From CAZNDN01 sp964571815 (GTDB taxonomy: Bacteria > Fibrobacterota > Chitinivibrionia > Chitinivibrionales > WJKA01), in the NCBI GenBank assembly GCA_964571815.1, contig CAZNDN010000001.1, positions 47,003-111,002 on the forward strand: a DNA stretch of 64,000 nt, given 5' to 3'. The position numbers and the translations under genes are program-made. The notes below the pieces were generated by a model. It had not been told where the DNA came from and did no database searches. It worked only from the letters and a program-made list of their open reading frames with translations. Positions 53,793 to 61,404 of the stretch are shown one piece after another (the stretch's first letter is position 1; each line of letters starts with the position of its first letter).

Positions 53793-54587
53793 GTTGGTTC
53801 GAGGGGCCTTCCGCCGGCGCGACGACGGACCGGGGCCCCGGTTGACTTCAGCTTCTTCCTCGGCAATTTTCTCGAGCCGGTAGTAGCTTCGCAGGACTTT
53901 CTCGTAGTATCGTATGGAAAGCGGCTTGTTTTTTGTCAACGACTCCAGGATGGTGCCGGGGCCCTGATTGTAGGCCAGAAGACCCAGCTTGAAGCTCTTG
54001 AAGAGGGCAATCACGCGGGTGAGGTAGGCCGCGCCGAGCACCAGGTTGATTTCGGGCCTGAACAGGTCGTCTTCGCTGCGCAGTTCCATGCCCAGGTCCC
54101 GCGCTACTTCGCGCGCCGTCTCGTACTTGATCTGCATGAGGCCGAGCGCGCCGCTGAGTTCCCCGCTGCGAAACCGTCCCAGCGCCCGCGGTTCGAAGAC
54201 GCTTTCCACGTGGATTACCGCCAGGAGCAGGAGAGGGTCGTACCCATAGCGGTTCGCGCTGCGGTACACGTGCCCGGCTACGGTGGCCACAACCTGCTGG
54301 TCGACACGCCCTCTGGTGAACGAATAGAGGATACGGGCAATGCGATCCTTTTCACGAAGTTCCCGCAGGAGATATCCGGCGCTGATCTTTTCGGCGCGCA
54401 GCACGGCGATTTCCCGGCGCCGGTTCCGGATGACGGCACGGTTTCGAACAATGACGGCGCCGGTGCCGCCGAGAGTTCCAAGGAGCACGGCCACGACCGC
54501 GATGCTGAGCAGTTCGGAGATCCAGAGGTTACTGCCGTGGGCGACAATCCCCGCTCGAAGAATACGGTGTCGGCGTAGTCTCAGCAT
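53772..54587 (-). CDS. Membrane-anchored lytic transglycosylase (SLT domain)
   Basis: 271 residues. One membrane helix (SIAVVAVLLGTLGGTGAVIV) and a helical stalk, then the SLT domain: LLLAVIHVESVFEPRALG contains the catalytic Glu, SGALGLMQIKYETAR is the GLMQ motif, and LLAYNQGPGTI is the AYN(Q)G motif. It cleaves peptidoglycan in the periplasm. It is the last gene of the group GH57-like, STAS, SLT on this strand (spacing 11 bases to the STAS gene). Confidence 0.88.
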   Translation of the reverse strand: MLRLRRHRILRAGIVAHGSNLWISELLSIAVVAVLLGTLGGTGAVIVRNRAVIRNRRREIAVLRAEKISAGYLLRELREKDRIARILYSFTRGRVDQQVVATVAGHVYRSANRYGYDPLLLLAVIHVESVFEPRALGRFRSGELSGALGLMQIKYETAREVARDLGMELRSEDDLFRPEINLVLGAAYLTRVIALFKSFKLGLLAYNQGPGTILESLTKNKPLSIRYYEKVLRSYYRLEKIAEEEAEVNRGPGPSSRRRKAPRTNSEIDAE

Positions 54588-54598
54588 GCCGGGCCCGT

Positions 54599-55222
54599 CT
54601 ACCTGCCGGAGCTGTCGGGGACCAGCCCCAGTTGCTCCATGGGCCGAAGGCGCTCGCGGAGCGTTTCGATTTCAACTTCGGCATGCTGCTTCCATTCGGT
54701 CAGGCTGCGCAGCTCGGTCATCTGTTCCCGGAGTCGCCGGTTCTGCATCTGAATGATAAAAAGCAGCGAGAGAAACCATCCGCAGATGATCACCAGGAGG
54801 AAGATGGCGACGGCCCGCGAGAGTCGGACGCCGGTCTTGCGGTAGAGCAGTATTCTTCCCCGTTCGCGAATGGAACCCAGGAATCCGCCCGCCGCCAGCG
54901 CGCGGGCGTCGGGGAAGATCGAGAAAAGATTGCGATACGGGGCAAAGGCCCTGGTCACCGGGTTGTTGCGGAACACGAATTTGAGATCGCCGCCCTTGCC
55001 CCGCAACGTATTGAGCATCTCCAGGAAGCCCGAGACAACCGGCGGATCGATATGCGTTACACCTTCCATGTCGATTACGATCTTGCGGTTGCCGTCTTCC
55101 ACCATCCCCATGATTTTCTCGCGGATATTCGGGGCCTGCTCGCCATGGAAGGGGCCGGAGAGGTAGATCCACGTGGCGTTGCGCTTGCTCTCAATGGCGA
55201 TATCGAGGGCGTCAGATCTCAT
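54599..55222 (-). CDS. STAS domain plus transmembrane helix and coiled coil
   Basis: 207 residues. The first ~100 form a STAS domain (RKIVIDMEGVTHIDPPVVSG); the usual Ser of the phosphorylation site is Pro. A transmembrane helix follows (AVAIFLLVIICGWFLSLLFI) and then a C-terminal coiled coil (RRLREQMTELRSLTEWKQHA). The STAS part is cytosolic and the coil would be periplasmic. Its start overlaps the end of the GH57-like gene by 11 bases. With the SLT enzyme next, a role at the envelope is likely; the exact job is unknown. Confidence 0.75.
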   Translation of the reverse strand: MRSDALDIAIESKRNATWIYLSGPFHGEQAPNIREKIMGMVEDGNRKIVIDMEGVTHIDPPVVSGFLEMLNTLRGKGGDLKFVFRNNPVTRAFAPYRNLFSIFPDARALAAGGFLGSIRERGRILLYRKTGVRLSRAVAIFLLVIICGWFLSLLFIIQMQNRRLREQMTELRSLTEWKQHAEVEIETLRERLRPMEQLGLVPDSSGR

Positions 55223-57146
55223 CGCGGTCTTCCCCTTCCCGCCTTTTGATCTTCCTGCAGTGAAGCTTGCCCATGAGCGACCAGGGAGCGTCCTCGCTCA
55301 GGTGGACCGTCGACACGATCGCCGTCGTGGTACCATGATACACCGTATCGTCGGCGTCGCGTCCGCCGGCGGGGTAGCACCACAGCCCGACCGGTTTCTG
55401 AGTGGAGAACTCCAGCCGCACGCCCGCAACGGGGTCTTCCAGCGCCCACTGCGTGGCCTCTTCGAGTTCGAACGATTCATCGCTGAGAGTGCACCGCTTC
55501 GACTTCGCCCGTGCAAGGCATGCCTTGCCCGAGGGAACCCCGGGAAGCAGGAACGACAATTCGACGACCAGCTTGAAATCGTAGGGTACGAGAGAATGGC
55601 TGCTGAGCCGGTACGCAAACGATATCGTGGCTTCATCGTCGGTAAGCCCGAAGACTTTCTCGATATTCAGCGGAAAATTCTTTCCCTGCTGCTGGACCGC
55701 GCCGGTGCGCACCAGTACGGTCTTGACGGTAGTGGAGGTCTTCTTGATACGGTAAACGAACTGACCGCGGGCGAAATCTCCCTGCTCGGTGTACGCGCCC
55801 TCGGCAAGCGCCCGGCACGACAGTTCGGGCTCCACGACGTGGTCGATGAAAGCGGTGCGTGATTTGCCGGGGGCCACGACGCGGGGGAGTTCATGTTGCA
55901 CGGGATTGTACGCGGCAAGCAATGCAAGGGCTCGCTCGCGGAAATCAAGGGATATCAGGTGTGCGCCGTTCTTGTGGTCGATACAGAGTCTGAGGGCCTT
56001 GTTTGCCATGACAACGTTTTTGGAGCCGTTCTTGAGAAAGTCCACGATCCGAATGCGTCCGCCGTGAACCCGGTCGAGCTTGAAAAGCTCCTGTTCGATC
56101 TCGATAAGCTTTCGGTAGGTCCACAGGCGATCGTGCATGCAACTGAAGCCGCTTGTTTGCGCCGGAAGGTAGCGGTTGATATCCTGCAGAAAGAACAGCT
56201 TGTGCGTGAGCTGCTCCCGCAGCTTTTCTCCTTCGACGGCCTGGACACGTTCGGCAAGCTCCATCATGGTGCGTTGCAGGAGTCCGACTTGATCGAACGT
56301 GTGCAGGTAGTTCAGGAAGTAGGGGATCGTGGCCGTATCTCCCCGCCTGGACATGAGGCTTGAGGGGATGTACTGAAGTCCCAGGGGAGGGGCCAGGCTG
56401 AGCAGTTCGCTCATGCACACTGCCTTGTACCGCAGTACGTTGCGTTCGAGGCTCTTCGCGGCACGTTCGAGCCATTGCATCGGATCCGGTTCACCGTCCT
56501 CCCGGACCAGCGGAAGGAGGTAGTCGATGCAGAGGATTCCGGTGTGGGACGATGCGGATTGGTCCCGATGGAAGGCTTTCTCCAACCAGGCGTCCACCCG
56601 CGCCGGCGCCGAATGGTGGCGAATCACCTCCAGCGGCAGAAGAACAATCGACGAGCCCATGTGTTCCGTGGCCCAGTATCCCCGGTAGTCCCGTGCCTGC
56701 TCCGGGAAGAGCGTTTCGGAGAGTCCGGCGTAGTGAAGTCCGATATCCCTGAGGTCGCTGATCAGGGAGGGCTCCCAGTTTGAGAACGAGGGGACAAAGC
56801 CGCCGGGTCTGCTTCCGGTGAGTTCGGCGATGCAGTCGACGCCGTGCTCGATATTGGCGCGGGAGAGACCGCGAGGCGAGAAACTCAGAAACGGTTCCGT
56901 GTATCCACAGCAGAGCCACTCCAGACCGCCCCGCTTCTGCAACTCGCGCATCTTCGACAGCACGATTGCGTCAACGCACTCGAGCAGGTAGCCGGGAAGC
57001 AGGAAATTCCACCGAATCTGCTGGTAGTGTGACGCCAGTTCCAGAAACCGGCCGGCGACGGTATTGGCCGCCTCCGCCAGCTTCGAGCGCTTCACGAGGG
57101 CGTTCTTGTAAGGGTGCACCAGAAAAGCGATTGCGTAGCGTTTCAT
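55212..57146 (-). CDS. GH57/DUF1926-like protein without the catalytic nucleophile
   Basis: 644 residues with the layout of GH57 4-alpha-glucanotransferases: an N-terminal (beta/alpha)7 barrel, a helical middle and a C-terminal beta-sandwich of the DUF1926 type (QWALEDPVAGVRLEFSTQKP). LEWLCCGYTEPFLS matches the conserved GGGYYEP region. But the HQP motif is HPY (residues 11-13), and the segment that normally reads L-T-E-R-V-W-E-P, with the nucleophile Glu, is VPSFSNWEP (118-126), so the nucleophile is replaced. It is probably a carbohydrate-binding or regulatory pseudoenzyme, or acts by a different mechanism. It leads an operon with the STAS and SLT genes from the promoter at 57339-57367. Confidence 0.75.
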   Translation of the reverse strand: MKRYAIAFLVHPYKNALVKRSKLAEAANTVAGRFLELASHYQQIRWNFLLPGYLLECVDAIVLSKMRELQKRGGLEWLCCGYTEPFLSFSPRGLSRANIEHGVDCIAELTGSRPGGFVPSFSNWEPSLISDLRDIGLHYAGLSETLFPEQARDYRGYWATEHMGSSIVLLPLEVIRHHSAPARVDAWLEKAFHRDQSASSHTGILCIDYLLPLVREDGEPDPMQWLERAAKSLERNVLRYKAVCMSELLSLAPPLGLQYIPSSLMSRRGDTATIPYFLNYLHTFDQVGLLQRTMMELAERVQAVEGEKLREQLTHKLFFLQDINRYLPAQTSGFSCMHDRLWTYRKLIEIEQELFKLDRVHGGRIRIVDFLKNGSKNVVMANKALRLCIDHKNGAHLISLDFRERALALLAAYNPVQHELPRVVAPGKSRTAFIDHVVEPELSCRALAEGAYTEQGDFARGQFVYRIKKTSTTVKTVLVRTGAVQQQGKNFPLNIEKVFGLTDDEATISFAYRLSSHSLVPYDFKLVVELSFLLPGVPSGKACLARAKSKRCTLSDESFELEEATQWALEDPVAGVRLEFSTQKPVGLWCYPAGGRDADDTVYHGTTTAIVSTVHLSEDAPWSLMGKLHCRKIKRREGEDRDEI

Positions 57147-57610
57147 TTCGTTCCAGCGAACCGTCGGGCAACTGATGAGCAGCGTTCGGGGGCGTTCATC
57201 CCGGGTGCGTTATCGGACGAACGATCCGTCCATCGAAGTGTGGCCGGTCGACAAGGGCGCGATGGTTCCGATTCGATCCGCGAGACGAAACCCGGGACGT
57301 CGGCAGCTCCGTCCCCGCCCGTCGCCGGGCACCACCCTAGTATACTACCTGGAGAAATCGAATGCAATTGGAGGAGCGACGGTACACGGGTGCACGCCGA
57401 CGATGCATGTGGGTGGAGGGGCGATCTCACGATGGCCGCGAGAGGGGCGTGAGCCTGAAGGGGTGAGGGGAGCAGGCTAAAAGACGGACTCGTCGGCGCG
57501 GAGAGCGTTGCGGGCGGGAATCCATGGTGCGTGGGACACAGCGTGTGTCGGCGCCGTGGTGGCGGGATTGCCGGAGTCGGGGCCTTGCGGTTCGGGCGCG
57601 AGAGGGGTGC
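57147..57610. other. Intergenic region between GH57-like gene and SprA-related gene
   Basis: 464 bases. Apart from the promoter at 57339-57367 I see no gene, repeat or clear terminator. Both neighbours are on the minus strand; the SprA-related gene ends at 57611. Confidence 0.5.
57339..57367 (-). promoter_or_regulatory. Housekeeping-type promoter of the GH57-like/STAS/SLT operon
   Basis: On the minus strand TTGCAT, 17 bases, TATACT: a good sigma-70 match. It implies a ~185-base leader before 57146. The -10 lies in TAGTATACTA, a 10-bp palindrome, so a plus-strand -10 is also present but has no -35. Confidence 0.55.
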
Positions 57611-58153
57611 TCAGGCGACGAGGTCGAGCAGGGGAGGTGACACTGTCGGCTTCCGCGCACCATCGGCGGCATAGTTGCTCCGGGGCTTCGAGGCCTCCTG
57701 CCGCGGTTCTCCCTCGCCCGTGGCTTTCTGTCTTTGCTGGGCAAGCTCTTGTCTTGCCTGAGTCTCCACCGTGCTTGCCTTTGCGGCCACCGAGCGATCC
57801 TGCGGAGAGGGTTGTGCCGGTGCGAGTGCGGCCTTGCGCACCACCTGCATTTTGCGGATCGTTGCTTCGGGGTCGCCCCGCACGGGTGTGGTATCGATCG
57901 AGACTTCGCCCCCTACGGCGTATCTTCGCCCGTCGGGCCCCGTCTCGTATTCGAAGTTTGCACCGCCTCTGACGTAGTGGCCGCCGGCCGCCAGGTGGGC
58001 TTGCTCGTGCGCGCGCACTTCACGGTCGGTACGTTTCAGCTCCTCGACTTCCCGTTTTTCCTCGTCGCTGAGTTCCGGCGCACCACCGCGCGCATCACTT
58101 CCCTTTGGAGTCGCTTCGCTGAGGTAGCCGCTTTGTATGCTCTGCAGGCTCAT
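57611..58153 (-). CDS. SprA-related (CJM1_0395 family) putative metalloprotease, flagellar regulon
   Basis: 180 residues. The family core is plain: LSDEEKREVEELKRTDREVR followed by HEQAHLAAGGHYVRGG (HExxH-like zinc motif reading HEQAH) and GPDGRRYAVGGEVSIDT. No signal peptide. The function of this family is not established. The start at 58153 was chosen because the sigma-28 promoter places the transcript start near 58189, where the longer frame begins. The promoter strongly suggests expression with late flagellar genes. Confidence 0.8.
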   Translation of the reverse strand: MSLQSIQSGYLSEATPKGSDARGGAPELSDEEKREVEELKRTDREVRAHEQAHLAAGGHYVRGGANFEYETGPDGRRYAVGGEVSIDTTPVRGDPEATIRKMQVVRKAALAPAQPSPQDRSVAAKASTVETQARQELAQQRQKATGEGEPRQEASKPRSNYAADGARKPTVSPPLLDLVA

Positions 58154-58195
58154 TGCAACCGTTCCACCGGAGAATATGCATGTACCCATTACGGT

Positions 58196-58223
58196 TTATC
58201 GGATTCCGGAAGGGGGGACTTTA
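58196..58223 (-). promoter_or_regulatory. Sigma-28 promoter of the SprA-related gene
   Basis: TAAA (58220-58223), 16 bases, TCCGATAA (58196-58203) on the minus strand. The -10 box matches GCCGATAA at seven of eight positions. Same spacing as the flagellin 1 promoter. Confidence 0.7.
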
Positions 58224-58596
58224 GAGGCAGATACCGATTCGTTATTCGGCGATGCCGTTTCGGGGTCACGACCCGCTACGGGGCTTGCTCGGCCGCGGCG
58301 GGAGAGCCGGTCTGCGTGTCGCGCTTACTCCGTTCATGAGGCGCGAGCCGGGCCGAGGCGGCCCGGTTTCGAATCCACGCCGACGGGACGGGATCGGTCC
58401 CACTGCGCAGCGTAAGCGCCGCCCGGCATTGCGTATCAGGCGGGAATGGGCGGAGTATCACAGATATATATTGTAGACCGGATATGAATTCCGAAGCACG
58501 AAGGGCTTTCCGTTGCGGGCATGGAGGGAGTCCGTGAGGAGAAAGAAGGAGGCTGGACGTGCTTTACCAATTTCATCCTCATTCCCTGGAGGAGCT
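58224..58596. other. Intergenic region upstream of the OmpA/TSP3 gene
   Basis: About 370 bases without a gene. TCACAGATATATATTGTAGA at 58458-58477 resembles the palindrome before glnA (11 bases, ATATATATTGT, identical) and includes a plausible -10 (TATATT). A GAATCC stretch near 58370 looks like a tRNA T-loop but has no stems. Confidence 0.4.
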
Positions 58597-60426
58597 ATGT
58601 ACCTACGTTCTACAATCGGCGCTGTTCTGATGGTGGGGTTCGCGCTGCAGCAGGCGCACGCGAACAACATCAACACCGGCGGTCAGAAGGGTCTGGTCAG
58701 GTGTTTCTCGGCCCACACATTGAATCGCACCGGGTTCAATGTCGGTGGAGGGCTGAAGTACGGCAATGAGTACGACTATATCAACGGACCCTACGGGAAG
58801 GGGGCGGTCATTGATATCTCCACCGGGGAAGAGGTGAGTCGCGAGGCGGCGCAGTTGCTGTCGGGAAATATCTATGCGGCATGGGGTCTGGCGCAGTGGG
58901 CCGACGTGAGCGTTGACCTTCCGCTGTACGGAGATTTTCCCGGATGGGCGGATGAGAACCGTTTCGGAACGGGAGACCTGGAGGCCGCATTCAAGTGGCG
59001 GTTTCCTTTTCAGGAGCGTTATGAGTTTGTCAATGAAGCGTACATGCTGAAGCTTACCTTTCCGACAGGGGCGAAGGAGTACGGGTATTTCCCTCGTCAT
59101 TCGTACTATCTCACCGAAGACAATGACGATCCCGGCAAGAACCCGTACACGGGGGCGAGTGTGGCGATCAATCCCATGCTCATGTGGACTTTTAATTTCG
59201 ACTATCTGAAGAAATCGATCCCGCTTCGTTTTCATTTCAATATCGGGGCCATTGCAACAACGATGTCCCGCAGAAGCACCGCGGCGCTGGCCGCGATAGC
59301 ATTCGAGTACTACCCGATCGAGGCGCTGACGTTCTTTGCCGAGTTCAGCGGTGAGGCGCGGTTCAAGTACTATACGGAGAATTTCCAGATTACGCATTTC
59401 AAGCGGGACCCGATCTGGCTGAGTCCCGGCGTGCGGTATCGCTTCCCCAATGGGGTTTATGCGACGTTGTCGGGTGATGTGGGGCTTTCGTCCCGTTTGC
59501 CGGAATACCGTACCACCTGGAATCGTCACGGCCACCGGTACTCCACGGCGCCCAATCCCCGCTACGGGGTCCAGGTTTCGGTGGGTTGGGACGGGATCGT
59601 GAAACCGCCGGATGCGGATTTCGACGGTATTCCGGACGAGAGCGACCAGTGTCCCGACAAGCCGGAAGACCGGGATTCGTTCCAGGATGAGGACGGGTGC
59701 CCCGATGTTGACAACGACAACGACGGCGTGCCCGACAGCCGGGACAAGTGCCCCAACGACTCGGCCTTCTGTGACGGGTGCCCCGATTACGACGCCGACG
59801 GTGACGGTGTGCCGGATTCTCTTGACAAGTGCCCCAACGAGCCCGAGGATCCCGACGGGTTCCAGGATGACGACGGGTGTCCGGACAGGGACAACGATAG
59901 CGACGGGATCGCCGATGCGAGCGACAAGTGTCCCAATCAGGACGAAGATTTCGACGGTTTCGAGGACCACGACGGTTGTCCGGATACGGACAATGACGAC
60001 GACGGTGTCCCGGATGCTTCGGACCGGTGTCCGAATCACGCGGGCCTGGTCGACAACGAAGGGTGTCCGAAGGCCGAGGAGATCAAGGGCGAGCTGGTTT
60101 TGGAGGGTGTGACGTTCGCTTCGGGCAGGGCCGAGCTTACTCCCAACTCGGCGACGGTGCTGGACGATGTGGTGGAGTCGCTGAAGGAATGGGAAGACGT
60201 GAAGGTTGAAATCCGCGGCTACACCGACAGCTACGGCTCCAACGCGTTGAACAAGCGCCTGTCGCAGAATCGGGCCACGGCGGTGAAGGACTACCTTGTG
60301 CGCAAGGGAGTCGATCCATCGCGGCTCAACGCCGTGGGCTACGGCGAAGCCGATCCGATCGCGGACAACCGGACTGCCGAAGGGCGTGAGAAGAACCGCC
60401 GGGTCGAGTTGCACCGGATCAATTAG
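58597..60426 (+). CDS. Outer-membrane protein with TSP3 calcium repeats and OmpA domain
   Basis: 609 residues. Signal peptide (RSTIGAVLMVGFALQQAHA), an N-terminal beta-barrel-like region (~30-340), then about seven thrombospondin type-3-like repeats (DFDGIPDESDQCPDKPED, DNDNDGVPDSRDKCPND and so on; DxDxDG pattern, calcium-binding) and a C-terminal OmpA domain with FASGRAELTPNSATVLDDV and YGEADPIADNRTAEGREKNR. It links the outer membrane to peptidoglycan through a long calcium-stiffened stalk. GGAGGAG precedes the ATG. It ends at a strong terminator. Confidence 0.92.
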   Translation: MYLRSTIGAVLMVGFALQQAHANNINTGGQKGLVRCFSAHTLNRTGFNVGGGLKYGNEYDYINGPYGKGAVIDISTGEEVSREAAQLLSGNIYAAWGLAQWADVSVDLPLYGDFPGWADENRFGTGDLEAAFKWRFPFQERYEFVNEAYMLKLTFPTGAKEYGYFPRHSYYLTEDNDDPGKNPYTGASVAINPMLMWTFNFDYLKKSIPLRFHFNIGAIATTMSRRSTAALAAIAFEYYPIEALTFFAEFSGEARFKYYTENFQITHFKRDPIWLSPGVRYRFPNGVYATLSGDVGLSSRLPEYRTTWNRHGHRYSTAPNPRYGVQVSVGWDGIVKPPDADFDGIPDESDQCPDKPEDRDSFQDEDGCPDVDNDNDGVPDSRDKCPNDSAFCDGCPDYDADGDGVPDSLDKCPNEPEDPDGFQDDDGCPDRDNDSDGIADASDKCPNQDEDFDGFEDHDGCPDTDNDDDGVPDASDRCPNHAGLVDNEGCPKAEEIKGELVLEGVTFASGRAELTPNSATVLDDVVESLKEWEDVKVEIRGYTDSYGSNALNKRLSQNRATAVKDYLVRKGVDPSRLNAVGYGEADPIADNRTAEGREKNRRVELHRIN

Positions 60427-60452
60427 CGGGGTGCGTGAGGTAGGGTTGTGAC

Positions 60453-60481
60453 AGGCCGGGCGATTTCGCCCGGCCTTTTTT
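60453..60481 (+). terminator. Rho-independent terminator of the OmpA/TSP3 gene
   Basis: A 10-bp perfect stem (60453-60462 with 60467-60476), 4-base loop, then six T in a row. Confidence 0.93.
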
Positions 60482-60491
60482 CAGGCGGCAT

Positions 60492-60518
60492 GTGTACCGG
60501 ACTAATTTTATTACTTTA
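60492..60518 (+). repeat. 27-bp direct repeat, copy 1
   Basis: Begins GTGTACCGGACTAATTTT and ends ATTACTTTA. The copy at 60611-60637 is identical over 27 bases and in the same orientation, 119 bp apart start to start. Its AT-rich half is unlike the surrounding GC-rich DNA. It could be the end of an insertion sequence or MITE. Confidence 0.8.
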
Positions 60519-60610
60519 AGGGATTTTCGGCACGACGGCCTGAAGCCCTTGCCCCTGCTAAGAAATCCTGAGCCGGGGGAGACTCGGTACGATAAGAAAA
60601 GGGGCGCAAA

Positions 60611-60637
60611 GTGTACCGGACTAATTTTATTACTTTA
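60611..60637 (+). repeat. 27-bp direct repeat, copy 2
   Basis: Identical to 60492-60518. It lies 69 bases beyond the 3' end of the truncated GNAT gene (which ends at 60707 on the minus strand). Confidence 0.8.
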
Positions 60638-60706
60638 TCCGATCGGTTTCAACAGGGGCAATGCAGCCTCCGCGATCCCCCCTGAAGAGCGCACGATTTT
60701 GCGGCC

Positions 60707-61297
60707 TCAAAACGGCCGACTTCGACTGGAGTTGGTGATCCGTCGATTTGCCTCTCCCGGTTCCAGGTCGCCGGTCCGGACGATTGCGTCCGGCAGCCCC
60801 CGCGCGTCGCAATCCGCCATCACCGCTCGAAGCAACGAGCCTCCCAGTGCTTTTCGCCGGTGTGCGGTTCTCACGCCGAGAAGCTCCAGGTACACGTACG
60901 GCCTTCCGGCGGGGTGTTTCGCTCGATCCACTTGCAGGACCTTCAGATCGGCCAACTTCCTGGACGCGGTCCTTCCTATTCTCATACCGCAGCCGAATGC
61001 TCCACTGCGCAGGAAACGCCAAAACGACATATCGGAATACTTCCCCGGGGTATACGCGACCATCGCTTCCACGTTCTCTGAAGTCGCGTACACCTTGCCG
61101 TATTTCAGACAGAGCCGGATGGGAACCTCAAAGAATGCCTGATATTTCCGGGGCAGGTCCGATTCGCCTTCAAAAAGCTTGCGCCATAACGGATCGTCCA
61201 CAAACGCATCGGCCATAGCCTCCCCCGCCCGGAATGCGTCGCGGAAGGTGAGGGGATAGAAGGACTCCATCGCAGTCGTCACTGAGACCTCCCGCAT
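60707..61297 (-). CDS. GNAT-family acetyltransferase, C-terminally truncated
   Basis: 196 residues. The GNAT core is visible: YVYLELLGVRTAHRRKALGG is strand beta-4 plus the acetyl-CoA pyrophosphate loop (R-R-x-x-x-x-G), followed by SLLRAVMADCDARGLP. In related GNATs this is followed by a strand (LET...N) and a helix with F-Y-x-x-x-G-F; here it turns into ITNSSRSRPF and stops. So the last ~30 residues are missing or replaced. The truncated side faces the 27-bp direct repeats, suggesting that a mobile element removed the end. Substrate unknown. Confidence 0.7.
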   Translation of the reverse strand: MREVSVTTAMESFYPLTFRDAFRAGEAMADAFVDDPLWRKLFEGESDLPRKYQAFFEVPIRLCLKYGKVYATSENVEAMVAYTPGKYSDMSFWRFLRSGAFGCGMRIGRTASRKLADLKVLQVDRAKHPAGRPYVYLELLGVRTAHRRKALGGSLLRAVMADCDARGLPDAIVRTGDLEPGEANRRITNSSRSRPF

Positions 61298-61404
61298 TCA
61301 ATGTGCGTTGACGGGTGTACTCACGCCCACAGGTGAAGAGCCGGAAGAATAACCCCGAAAGCCGGAAGCACGCCACACCCGCGGGCTCGAAACCACTGGG
61401 TTCA

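Noticed and set aside
58362..58386. T-loop-like GGTTTCGAATCC near 58370 as a tRNA
   Set aside because: No acceptor, D- or anticodon stems can be drawn around it, and the T-stem does not pair.
58603..60414. 603-codon open frame antisense to the OmpA/TSP3 gene
   Set aside because: Valine/isoleucine-rich antisense reading of the TSP3 repeats; codon use and composition are those of a shadow.
60492..61142. 216-codon plus-strand frame starting in the first 27-bp repeat
   Set aside because: Runs through the terminator-proximal repeats and antisense to the GNAT gene; no domain.
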